NCBI GenBank assembly: GCA_034190875.2
Contig: CM067344.1
Location: 23,695,106 to 23,759,105 of the forward strand
DNA: 64,000 nucleotides
Reading direction: 5' to 3'
Origin: Urechis unicinctus
Lineage: Eukaryota; Annelida; Polychaeta; Xenopneusta; Urechidae
In this document: piece by piece, positions 51,010 through 63,110 of the stretch
Numbering within the stretch: the stretch's first letter is position 1
Layout of the letters: each line of letters opens with the position of its first letter
Position numbers and translations under genes: made by a program
The notes under the pieces: model-generated
Told to the model about the DNA's origin: nothing
Databases searched by the model: none
What the model saw: only the letters and a program-made list of their open reading frames with translations

Positions 51010-54000
51010 GTATCGTCTAATCAGACATCAGTATAGGCTCATCCGACATCTGTTTCGGCTAATCAGACATCAGTATCGACACACACATCAGACATAAGTA
51101 TCGGCTCATCGGATATCAGTTTCTGCTCACAAACACACCAGTATCGACACTACAAATATTAGTATCGGCTATCAATCAGACATCATTATCTGCTCATCAG
51201 CATCATCAGACATAAGAATCAGCTCATCAGACATAAGTATCGGCTCATCAGACATTTGTATCTGCTCATCAGACATTAGTATCGGCTCATCAGACATCAG
51301 TATCTGCTCATCAAACATAGTATCGGCTCATCAGACATTAGTATCGGCTCATCAGACATCAGTATCTGCTCATCAGGACATCAGTATCGGCTCATCAGAC
51401 ATTAGTATCTGCTCATCAGACATCATTATGTGCTCATCAGACATAAGTATCGGCTCATCAGACATCAGTATCGACACATCAGACATAAGTATCTGCTCAT
51501 CAGACATCAGTATCTGCTCACAAAACACCAGTATCGACATCAGACATTAGTATCGGCTCATCAGACATATTATCTGCTCATCAGTCATTAGTATCGGCTC
51601 ATCAGACATAATTATCAGCTCATCAGACATTAGTATCGGCTCATCAGACATCATAATATCTGCTCATCAAACATCAGTTTCTGCTCACAAAACACCAGTA
51701 TCGACACTACAAATATTAGTATCGGCTAATCAGACATCATTATCTGCTCATCAGTCATTAGTATCGGCTCATCAGACATAAGAATCAGCTCATCAGACAT
51801 TAGTATCGGCTCATCAGACATCATTATCTGCTCATCAAACTCAGTTTTCAGCTCATCAGACATCAGTATCGACACTCAAATATTAGTATCGGCTCATCAG
51901 ACATCAGTATCGGCTCATCAGACATCAGTATCGGACATCAGTATCAGCTCATCAGACATTAGCATCAGCTCATCAGACATAAGTATCGGCTCATCAGACG
52001 TTTGTATCGGCTCATCAGACATTATTATCGGCTCATCAGACATCATCAGTATCTGCTCATCAGACATCATGTATCAGGCTCATCAGACATCGGCTCATCA
52101 GTTATCGGCTCATCAGACATCAGTATCTGCTCATCAGACATACGTATCGGCTCATCAGGCATTAGTATCTGCTCATCAGACATCATTATGTGCTCATCAG
52201 ACATAAGTATCGGCTCATCAGACATAGACATCAGTATCGACAGTATCGACACATCAGACATAAGTACGGCTCATCGGACATCAGTTTCTGCTCACAAAAC
52301 ACCAGTATCGATACTACAAATATTAGTATCGGCTAATCAGACATCATTATCTGCTCATCAGTCATTAGTATCGGCTCATCAGACATAAGAATCAGCTCAT
52401 CAGACATTAGTATCGGCTCATCAGACATCATTATCTGCTCATCAAACATCAGTTTCAGCTCATCAGACATCAGTATCGACACATCAAATATTAGTATAGG
52501 CTCATCAGACATTAGTATCGGCTCATCAGACATCATTATCTGCTCATCGGACATCAGTATCTGCTCATCAGATATTAGCATCAGCTAATCAGACATAAGT
52601 ATCGGCTCATCAGACGTTTGTATTGGCTCATCAGACATTATTATCGGCTCATCAGACATCAGTATCTGCTCATCAGACATATGTATCGGCTCATCAGACA
52701 TTAGTATCGGCTCATCAGACATCAGTATCTGCTCATCAGACATACGTATCGGCTCATCAGGCATTAGTATCTGCTCATCAGACATCATTATGTGCTCATG
52801 AGACATAAGTATCGGCTAATTAGACATCAGTATCGACACATCAGACATAAGTACGGCTCATCGGACATCAGTTTCTGCTCACAAAACACCAGTATCGACA
52901 CTACAAATATTAGTATCGGCTAATCAGACATCATTATCTGCTCATCAGTCATTAGTATCGGCTCATCAGACATAAGAATCAGCTCATCAGACATTAGTAT
53001 CGGCTCATCAGACATTATTATCTGCTCATCAAACATCAGTTTCAGCTCATCAGACATCAGTATCGACACATCAAATATTAGTATAGGCTCATCAGACATT
53101 AGTATCGGCTCATCAGACATCATTATCTGCTCATCGGACATCAGTATCTGCTCATCAGATATTAGCATCAGCTAATCAGACATAAGTATCGGCTCATCAG
53201 ACGTTTGTATCGGCTCATCAGACATTATTATCGGCTCATCAGACATCAGTATCTGCTCATCAGACATATGTATCGGCTCATCAGACATTAGTATCGGCTC
53301 ATCAGACATCAGTATCTGCTCATCATACATACGTATCGGCTCATCAGGCATTAGTATCTGCTCATCAGACATCATTATGTGCTCATGAGACATAAGTATC
53401 GGCTAATTAGACATCAGTATCGACACATCAGACATAAGTACGGCTCATCGGACATCAGTTTCTGCTCACAAAACACCAGTATCGACACTACAAATATTAG
53501 TATCGGCTAATCAGACATCATTATCTGCTCATCAGTCATTAGTATCGGCTCATCAGACATAAGAATCAGCTCATCAGACATTAGTATCGGCTCTTCAGAC
53601 ATCATTATCTGCTCATCAAACATCAGTTTCTGCTCACAAAACACCAGTATCGACACTACAAATATTAGTATCGGCTAATCAGACATCATTATCTGCTCAT
53701 CAGTCATTAGTATCGGCTCATCAGACATAAGAATCAGCTCATCAGACATTAGTATCGGCTCATCAGACATCATTATCTGCTCATCAAACATCAGTTTCTG
53801 CTCACAAAACACCAGTATCGACACTACAAATATTAGTATCGGCTAATCAGACATCATTATCTGCTCATCAGTCATTAGTATCGGCTCATCAGACATAAGA
53901 ATCAGCTCATCAGACATTAGTATCGGCTCATCAGACATCATTATCTGCTCATCAAACATCAGTTTCAGCTCATCAGACATCAGTATCGACACATCAAATA

Positions 54001-54385
54001 TTAGTATAGGCTCATCAGACATTAGTATCGGCTCATCAGACATCATTATCTGCTCATCGGACATCAGTATCTGCTCATCAGATATTAGCATCAGCTAATC
54101 AGACATAAGTATCGGCTCATCAGACGTTTGTATCGGCTCATCAGACATTATTATCGGCTCATCAGACATCAGTATCTGCTCATCAGACATATGTATCGGC
54201 TCATCAGACATTAGTATCGGCTCATCAGACATCAGTATCTGCTCATCAGACATACGTATCGGCTCATCAGGCATTAGTATCTGCTCATCAGACATCATTA
54301 TGTGCTCATCAGACATAAGTAACGGCTAATTAGACATCGGTATCGACTCACCATGCATCTGTTGTTTTGGCTCATCAGACATTAG
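51010..54385. repeat. 21-bp minisatellite, 3.4 kb expanded array with higher-order structure
   Basis: About 160 units. The first third (51010-52250) is irregular with many small indels. From about 52250 on, blocks repeat with a period of 587 bp (52333 to 52920; 52585 to 53172). Then two extra 168-bp sub-blocks (8 units each) precede a further block, so the next offset is 923 bp (587 + 2 x 168). The heptad frame on the minus strand (MSDEPIL and variants) follows from 21 being a multiple of 3. Confidence 0.94.
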
Positions 54386-57111
54386 TAACAAGCAACACAT
54401 ATCGATTATTCCGGTGGGCTGGTTGATGGATATAGCTGCACTCAGCATCTGGGGTCGACAAACTGTAATGAAAGGATCGTCAACAACTAGATCGGATCGC
54501 TTACCATAAATTACCTGCTTTTGATTGAAATGGTGGATTTACTACTGCAATGGCAGAATGGGGCAGTTAATCAGTTTAATGAAATTATTGCGTCATTAAT
54601 TACAATGTTTCATTGATATATTGCTTCCTCGGTGGCTCAAGACCTGTTTAAAGTAAGTAACATTTGCTAGGCTACGTATACAATTTCATGCATTGTACTA
54701 CGTTTATCATCTAAGAGAAAGCTGTTGTTCAGCTGTTTTATATTGTCACTATAACAATATAATCTGATGCAGGATAAGAAATAATCTCTTTCTACACTGA
54801 AGTTTGCACCGCGAGGTTACCAAGTGGGTATTCAGAGCGCTCCACGTGGGTTCGAATTATTAGACTGGTTCCAACAATGTTACATGAATATAAATCCTGT
54901 AGGCATTCAGAGGCGCCCGTGAGTATGGTAAGCAGTCACAAGTTGCACGAGAGCACAGCATGAGTTCTATTGATGAAGAGATCACTATTGGTCTGGGATA
55001 TATTGCACCTGAATAAACTTCTTACTATTCGCTGATGTCTACAAGTTATTGAAGAAGTGATATCAACATTCCTAATCCATTCGATATCACATCTCAACCT
55101 AATAAAAAATGATTATTAACATAAGTTTCAATGAATGAAAACTCCATTAGCTGTTGAGTGTAAATGGTTAAAATCGCGCGTTGAACACAGCAGCCTTGAG
55201 GATCTAAGGTTGCCCTGACATGCAAAACATGATTTTAGCATTATGCTTTGTGTTATTGTCTCAAAAAATAACCTTATATCTACTTTTCTCATAGGAGAGC
55301 CGTTTTCAAGCAACCCCATCAAGCACACGTAGTATAAAACCGCTTTCATATTGCACATAACTCTCTGTCTGCCACAGACCCGGTTAACATTAATTTATAT
55401 TTACTCAGTTAGTACATTTGAAGTTGCAAAGGAGGTGGACACAGAGTCAACCACTACTTTAAATCGAAATTTATATTGGTCTAGCATCGTGGCGATTGGG
55501 GGCCTGGTCAAAGTATGCATTTCATGAAGGATTCATAGACACCACATCGCTTCTTATTACCTTAAGACACATAATATATATAATTGTCAATATGAATAGT
55601 TCTCCCAGAAGGTGCGTTTTGTCCCCAGTACGTCAGCCGCACTGTGACTAGTATGGACAGTACGAGGAACCAATGATTGTTATCGTATATTAGAATTCAA
55701 GCGTAGCTGAATTATTCAAACGTAATAAATGAAGTAAGACCAAATATGTCGTGCAACTATCATCATCAGATAGCTCTTTATTTTTGTGCTAAGAAAATCG
55801 TCACTACGCATGCCTACATATCATAAATGCCCTTCAGGTGAAGGGTATTTTGTATAAAGAATTATTCCTTCTAAATTTTATCATGCTCCTCATCTTTGAC
55901 AAGTAGACCATTCTTGTTGTCACCATCGGTTTTCTGTCATGTCATTCCATTCATTCTCGGCAGTGTTTCATCAGATTAAAAAATACCGAATATGAATTAG
56001 CAATGTCGCTTTCCAGTTCATTCGCGAACTTGTTTTGCTGCAAAAAGAAAGCCTACATTTCATTATATTCGGAATCAGCCCTGATAGTGGGTATGATATG
56101 TAAAGGTGAAGCAAGCATGTGGCTACTGAGGAATTAAGTGACTGGAGAAGACATCATATTCTTGCAATCGATTACGTCTTTCCATATAGATGTGAAGATA
56201 ATGTGTCATAAAGATAAATCTGGTCTGCACAATGCGTGGGCATTTCTATTCAGATAATGCAAGACAACATAGTTAAACGAAAAAGCTAAGCTTATATATT
56301 TTTGTTTAATCTCCTTCAGATTCATATTTTGCCATATGTTTTACACATATCTTCTTGTGAAGTGGGTTTGATTCCTAATTTTTCTTAAGCAGAACAACTT
56401 TGAAGCATATAATTATTCACACTGTAACAAGCAGGTTGACATATCCGAGGTCAGTCACCCTGGGCTTTTTACACTACGCATCTGCGTCATCGATGCGGCG
56501 TCTCAGAAGCAGTATGTCCATTTAGCTCATAGAAGATGCGTTTGGCTCACATGAGAGCCGTTTGACTCACAGGAGAGCCGTTTTACGTACCTGCTCATTG
56601 CACCTCATTTGAAACCACAATGTGTCCTCAGCAATCAAATAAGCGTTGTGACGCTGTATTTGGCTTGCAACAAAAAAATTACCACAGGGAATCTAAAGCT
56701 AATTTGAAAGCATTGTTACCTGTGGTGCCGGTTTGCATACCGACGTTTTACTCGAATTCAGACAATATAGGCACCAGCCCATACAACATTTGGTAGGTGC
56801 AAAATCAGTTAATAAAGCCTCCATACGTTGTGGTTTACCTCTGATTAAATTAGCACAAAGCTATATTCCATTAGTTACGCAAATATGTTTTATGACAAAT
56901 GATGAAAACGGCATGAGTAAATTGGCATGAGTTGAGTCTCCAGAAGAACTGCTGCATGCAGAATATTGCCACCACACATCTGGATGCCAGACAGTGGCTT
57001 TGTGGAGTTAGCAATTTACCCAAAATAAAGCATGCTTCTCAAGTTATAATCTGGTTTGCCTGCTTGACAGCCTAAATACACTGTGAAAGAAACAACTGTA
57101 CCATTCCACCA

Positions 57112-57295
57112 CACATCATCATCACACACCACCATCACACATCATCATCACATCTTTATTGCAGATCATCAGCCCTACATATCGTAATCACTAATTAGTA
57201 TTGCACATCATCACCACCACATATCATCATCACTTATCATCACCTCATATAATGACCACATTTCACCACACATCGTCACCACACATCACCTCGCT
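57112..57295. repeat. (CAC/ATC)-rich imperfect microsatellite, copy 4
   Basis: Equivalent of 46125-46320, slightly shorter. Confidence 0.8.
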
Positions 57296-57622
57296 CCCTT
57301 CAACGTAACACATTCTTTTCACATCACGCATTCGTGACATCTATGCGACGTCTAAAACAACAGGTGTGCAGTTTTCAAGACATGTTCTTCCCGCCTTGCT
57401 TGACAACCGCAGCGCGTCCGCAGCCTAACGCAACATAAAACCGCTGTTATGTTGCTCTCACCAGAACGCGCTTACTTTTTATGGAACGGTTCCCTGGTAA
57501 TGTGTGGTATTTATTGTGAATGCTTAGACTTCAATTGTCTAATTCGTAGGCGAATTAAGAAGGTCACGTTGTTGCTCGGTCAAATATCCGTCTGTGAGTA
57601 AAGGAGCGCGTTTAAGGAGAAT

Positions 57623-58045
57623 GTCATAACCCCATTGTATCGATATGACTAATGGTGGCAGAATATTGGATAGCGACATTCATCGTGATATATACGTGGA
57701 TTTTATTCATTACAAAGCGATTTATGGACATGTCTTTGCGGATAATGCTTCATAAATTAGCTATTTGGTCAGTTTGCATGACGCCGACCTTGGCTGGCAT
57801 AAAAGGTAAACAATATGCCTCACTAATGCGTAATATATCATAAGTGCAGACTTTGTTTCATTTCTTAAAGCATATCATTTGTTGACCATTAAACAGACGT
57901 AAATGGCCACAATTAGCACAACCAATAGAAATCAATCTTGTTAAAGTCTCAGTACAAGTGCACGATAAGGCCAATAATAAATCAACATGCCACATATGCT
58001 GGAGGGAGTCTCATTGTCGATACTTGTTGTAGCCCTTGATCCGTA
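57623..58045. other. unassigned sequence after the tandem array
   Basis: Unit homology stops at 57622. A 63-codon + frame at 57652-57843 is hydrophobic but has no recognisable family or splice context. Nothing else seen. Confidence 0.35.
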
Positions 58046-58300
58046 CAGATTAACTATCGCTGGCGGCATGGCCCGTACTGAGCTTACTTTTGCTGACTCC
58101 TTGGTCTGTACAGAGCTAACTATTGCTGGCGCCAAGACCCGTACAGAGCTAACTTTTGCTGGCTCCTTGGCCTGTACAGAGCTAACTATCGCTGACGGCA
58201 TGGCCCGTACAGAACCAACTTTTGCTTGCTCCTTGGACTGTACAGAGCTAATTTTTGCTGGCTCCTTGGACTGTACAGAGCTAGCTATTGCTGGCGCCAT
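58046..58300. repeat. 33-bp minisatellite
   Basis: About eight units built on tgtacagagctaacttttgc followed by tggctccttggcc, or by tggcgccaagaccc or ggcatggccc in alternate units, giving a loose 66-bp higher-order pattern. As 33 is a multiple of 3, both strands carry open repeats, which I do not regard as genes. Confidence 0.9.
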
Positions 58301-58319
58301 CGGGTCGATAGGATATCTT

Positions 58320-58960
58320 ATCATATCTCGGTTAGTAAAACACTCATATTATTATTCACGCACACATCCACCATAGCTGTTCACAGTTGCATTTGAATTG
58401 TGTCTAACTGTTGTGACTACGGTCTGTGTGAGTGAAAGAAATTCTTGATTAAAAACTATTCTAATTCATATTAATAGCCCGAATGTTCTAAATCATATAC
58501 TACTCACACCTATTAGATTGAAGGATATATTATCATCCTATGCTCGAAATCCTCTTAGATTTCAGCAAACGCGCAGCACAGACAAACACTGCGTTAGAAA
58601 TTGCTTCACGCATTGATTGTTGACATAATTTTCAATGAGAGTGGACTGCTTCTGCGCTGACAACCATATTGCGTCCTCGCAAATCGCGGGCGCAATATAA
58701 AGCCGATAAAGAGCATTAATCTCTAATGACCTAAAAGTGAATATCACTGCAGGCCAAGTATCATTTCGTTACAAGATGTATTCAGGTGTAATGTCGTTTT
58801 GTAAAACAAATGAATCAAATAAAGCACCATAGATCGACATTCCATTCCTTAATACCGCCAGTGAGTAATGGAGTGAGCGTCCGGTAAATAGCCAGCTCAT
58901 TTCTGGCTTGAGCTCCACTATGACGCTTTTTATGGTCCTGACAAGGGAATAAAGCTTGCT
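58320..58960. repeat. old relic of the composite unit
   Basis: Diverged match to the unit stretch around 32160-32700: ttcacagttgcatttgaattgtg, then attgaaggatatattatcatcctatgctc, then a gacaaccatattgcgtcctcgcaaatc block. The same elements recur at 62280-62900. Confidence 0.5.
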
Positions 58961-59300
58961 TAATTGACGTACCTGCTACAGAAGGGTGTAATTTATTACC
59001 TGTCTAGACGCTACTTCAACGTCACAGTTTCTGTGGTGCTTCAGATAGAAAAAGCGCGTCGCCTGCTTGTTGCAAGGTATAAGCGCGTCTGACATCAGGC
59101 GGCAAAACAGCTACGAGTTATCTCGCCATGAGAGGCATGCATCATTCCATCATTTGGAGCATATTAGTATCAGCATATTTCTATCTGCTCAATACTCCAT
59201 CACCAGAAAGGTAGTCCACTGCCTCTTGACAATTTGCACAGTGTCATATGAAAATTCAATAAATACCTTCAAACCCTGGCCTCTGTAGGCCCGTCTATTT
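58961..59300. other. unassigned sequence
   Basis: Nothing recognised. Confidence 0.3.
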
Positions 59301-59309
59301 ACTATAAGC

Positions 59310-59396
59310 CACACATCATCACCACACATCCTCACCACACATCATCACCACACATCATCATCACACATCATCACCACACATCATCATCACTCATAT
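59310..59396. repeat. (ACATCATCACC)-type microsatellite
   Basis: Seven imperfect units of cacacatcatcac. Similar words to the arrays at 46125 and 57112. Confidence 0.85.
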
Positions 59397-59689
59397 GTCG
59401 CACACTAAATGCGCTGTTTCTCTGACGCTACAAGCATGCCTATGTGAATAGACATTCTGACCTTCAAGAAGGACCTGCGGTAGGACATTAACGAAATATG
59501 TACATTAAGGAATTATCAAACAGAAAATCGAGGAATGAAGTTTGAGTGGAGTATTTGTTTATGTCAATGACTTACAGTTAATAATAATTGTCAGTTGTGA
59601 GCGAGTCAAACAAGTTAATTGTTCTCATTGTAAACGAGAGGCTCAATCCTCCCACATTAACATGAAGCATTTCTCCAGAGACTTAAGAA

Positions 59690-59770
59690 ACATGTTAATC
59701 AGCGTGAGCATCTGTCAGATGGAGCGTCTAATCAGCCGGCGAGGATGTGACGACTGTTGCTGAAGGTGGC
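59690..59770. repeat. short relic of the composite unit
   Basis: Matches 22590-22665 (shared catgttaatcagcgtg and cagatggagcgtctaatcagcc); equivalents lie at 41985-42060 and 50625-50700. Confidence 0.65.
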
Positions 59771-62279
59771 TGAGGAGAAACAACACCGTCTAAGCATTCA
59801 GATGTGCATCCCAAGGTTGGCAAGTCTGGACTTCAAACTCTTCAAAGGGTTGTAATGTTGGTTTGCGCCCTTGACCCCGCCATTGCTGCATGCATGCTAA
59901 GACAGTAAGCTTATAAGAACACTACAGATTACGGTTTACACAGATCAGCATTGGAAATAATTAACTTTGAAATGAATGAAAGACATCAATATCAGAAAAC
60001 TGGACCGTGCAAAGCATGTACTGTATATTAACCTGTCTGTTGATTGAAGTTAAATGTTGATTAAAGAGAAATAAAACAATGAAATGTTCATTAATTATGT
60101 ATTTCTGCACCCTATTGTTTCCGTTCAAAAGCACGCGCAAATGCGGTAGGTAAAATTCAAATTGTGGTTTATGTGACATATTATCGCACATAAAAGTCGC
60201 AGATCATCCAGATGAAAGCTGCTGTTACGTCGAACGGAAGCTTCAATGACACACGTTATGATTCAGCACTGCGTGACATGTAACGTCAGTTTTTATAAGG
60301 CTGATAAGTCAAGGTTTCGGATTATTGTGTCCCTAGTGCTGTTGGGCAATATATCACATATGTTTTGATTACGAAACCCATGAGAAGCTTCAAAACATAC
60401 TTTGCTATTTTTGACCAACCGCAGCAGATTGTTATTTAAAATTTCGGATTCGGCTCAATCTTTGGAGTTAAATTATTTTGACTATATATTAAACATACGG
60501 TTAAAAGCTATTCCGCATTTTTCATTTCAATAAGTTGTTTATGCCAATTATAAAACTGCTCCAATGTAAGCAGAATATTTTTAAACGATAGATGCATCTA
60601 TCCCTTAAAGCTGTCCCACCGATATCATTCAAATAAAAACGGAAGCGAAATATGAATCGCAACAATCGCCGGATGTCTATTTAACGCCCATTAACACACA
60701 TTCGCTGATATACTGGCAAGGATTGCTCGGCAGGAGACTGTTGCCGAGCTGTGACTGGTAAGAATTCCCTGTTGTGGAATGACTGGAATGGAATGATCGC
60801 AACATATCAACCGTTACAGCTTGTTCATATGGGAAAAAGTATTTATGAATAACTCACTGAAGAAATTTGGACCAAGTGACTTAGTGTCCATAACCGGAAT
60901 AGTTGATAATTATAGATATGCATTATGTCAAAGGGATTAATTGAGCAATACGATTTATGAAATACACAGCCTTATTGTTTTTCGGACTATTCAACCGCAT
61001 ATCCTCGGGTAGCGGGAAGAGTTAGAATGGCAGTTAATTTTGATTTATTTTCCTCAAACTCGCGCATTATATCAAAGATGGTTGTGGTTATTCCAAAATT
61101 TGCCGTGATGCAGCATTGGACATAAAGTGATGTTTGTTTTCAAGAAGCTCATAAAATAATCGAACCTTGTAATAATCCATAAAATCAGACAAACAAATAT
61201 TGATAGTCACGAGTTCCTAATCGCCCATGGAGAGATTGGAAGAATTTACATATAACATTCGTGTAACAAAAGCACATAAATTACGGCATTTTACAAACAC
61301 CATTAGTGCAGCCAGGGATACTTTTGGACTCATATTGATGATATTTGATCAAATGCTTCTTTAAAATGGGCTTTTACACTCAGACGACTACGACTGAACT
61401 GAACTTCATAGCAAGCTAAGGTTTAGCAAGCTAAGGTTTGTCGACTACGCATAGTAATCTAAATTAGTTTGTTATTTGCTAACCAAAGTTGGCTAAGCAT
61501 GATAGCCGGCTAAGATAAGTACATGAAATAGGCCACCGGTTAATCTATCCCAGCACGCGTGCGTGACCAATAAGGCAATCAGTTCCATTATTTAATATCA
61601 CATTTTTAAAAATCTGCACTATAAATCAAGGGGTAAACCAGTTTATACTACGGTTGTCATTGATGAAGCAATAATTGTGGAATGACGAGGTACTTGTACC
61701 CGGCTGTCTACTCACAGATCTCCACATGTGGTAACTCTCAGTGTCACAAATATTGAATCCGCATATTAATCCAAATCTTTGACAAAAAGTTGTTTCCTTG
61801 ACCACGCAGGCAGATACATGTCTTATTTAAAACTGTTCCTTGTATTCTATTTTTAAAAGTGGAATATTTGTGTCAATTGAAAGCTCGATAACAACCGCCG
61901 TCTTGAAGGTATGATCCCTTACTTCATAGCCAATAGTATGTGTCATCGGATAAATAAATCATGATAATAAATCCCATATATTGCTGATTGTTTAGTAGCA
62001 TTTCTAATTTAATAAAATAATGATCATGGAATTTAATTAAATGGTGGGTGGTCGACTAGATTAAAAAGCATGAATGTTCGATGGGAATCATGTACTGCAT
62101 AGTGAAAGCAGTGTGTCACACATTTATCTTGGCTTTATGTTCACTTGAAGGCATAATGATTGCCATTCGTTTATTGCATATCGCAAAATGTGATTTTGGA
62201 GAAGTGATATTCAACATTCTTGATCCATTCGATATAATATATTATCCTCAGTTATCCACGTCATATCGCACTTACTTAC
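59771..62279. other. long AT-rich stretch without recognised genes
   Basis: Nothing coding is recognised. A faint relic of the unit lies near 60860-60900 (tgaagaaat, gtgacttagt, ataac.ggaa compared with 28050-28090). Confidence 0.35.
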
Positions 62280-62900
62280 ACACTCGTCTGGCAGATAATT
62301 ATTCACACGCACGTCCACCCTAGCTGTTGTGACCTTGGTCTGCCTGTCTGCAAGATATCCTACATTAATCTATATTAAAATAAATAATGTCTTATATACC
62401 ACTTACACCAACTTTTTGGAAGGACGTATTACTATTCTATGCTCAATAACCTCTCTGATTTGAACACACGCACAGCAGCGACACCATTTTAGACATTTTG
62501 AATCTGCATCTGCGCTGTTGTGCGAAGGGTAAATAGCTCTGATGACACAAGGCCGCCCTGAAACGTGAAACGCGATTTCGCATTATGCATTTCTTTTTAT
62601 CCATGATGCTTCTAAAGAAACCTCACAGAAGAACCGATCCGGATCTTTCACCCCTCCTCGTCTGACACCCATAGTGCGTCCTCACAAATCACGGACGCTA
62701 TATCAAGCCGTTACTTTGCGCGTCTATCTGTTCAAACCATAAAGGTGAATATCATGGCAGACCAAATATTTCTTCGATAGCGTCGTCTTGAAATCAAATC
62801 AGGTACCATAGATCGACTTATCATTCCTGAAAATGCCACTACTGTTAATCTCAAGTATTGCAAACATTTTCTCCTCTTAAATATGTATTTATGGCCTATT
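62280..62900. repeat. second old relic of the composite unit
   Basis: Diverged match to 58320-58960 and to the 32160-32700 stretch of the main array (tattactattctatgctc, gacacccatagtgcgtcctcac, aaaggtgaatatcatggcag). Confidence 0.5.
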
Positions 62901-62939
62901 CAAATGCCTCTCCCAGAAGCCTCAAAAAGGCTATCGTGT

Positions 62940-63110
62940 GGCCCAAATGAATATGATGCCCTTTTTTCTTAGACGCCGCATCGATGACATAGATTCACAA
63001 TGTGCGAAGCCAATTCTATGTTTCAGAACTGAAGGTTACTGACCCTGGAGAGGATGTCAACCTGCTTGTTTCAGGGTGAACAATTATCTGCCTCAAAGTT
63101 GTCCTACTAT
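62940..63110 (-). repeat. inverted relic of the composite unit
   Basis: Its reverse complement matches 45015-45145 and 56395-56510: aacaagcaggttgacat, gtcatcgatgcggcgtct. It is the only inverted piece of the unit noticed. Confidence 0.6.

Larger units (their letters stand above)
46640..57622. repeat. composite repeat unit, copy 4
   Basis: Starts at ggctaagtggcttctcag (equal to 38729 in copy 3) and ends at aaggagaatg, the same words that end copy 3 at 46639. This places a tandem duplication with a period of about 7.9 kb, enlarged here by the 21-bp array and by 0.76 kb deleted from copy 3. Confidence 0.9.

Noticed and set aside
51010..54385. CRISPR-like appearance of regularly spaced repeats
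   Set aside because: The units are directly adjacent without unique spacers, and the DNA is clearly eukaryotic; it is a minisatellite.
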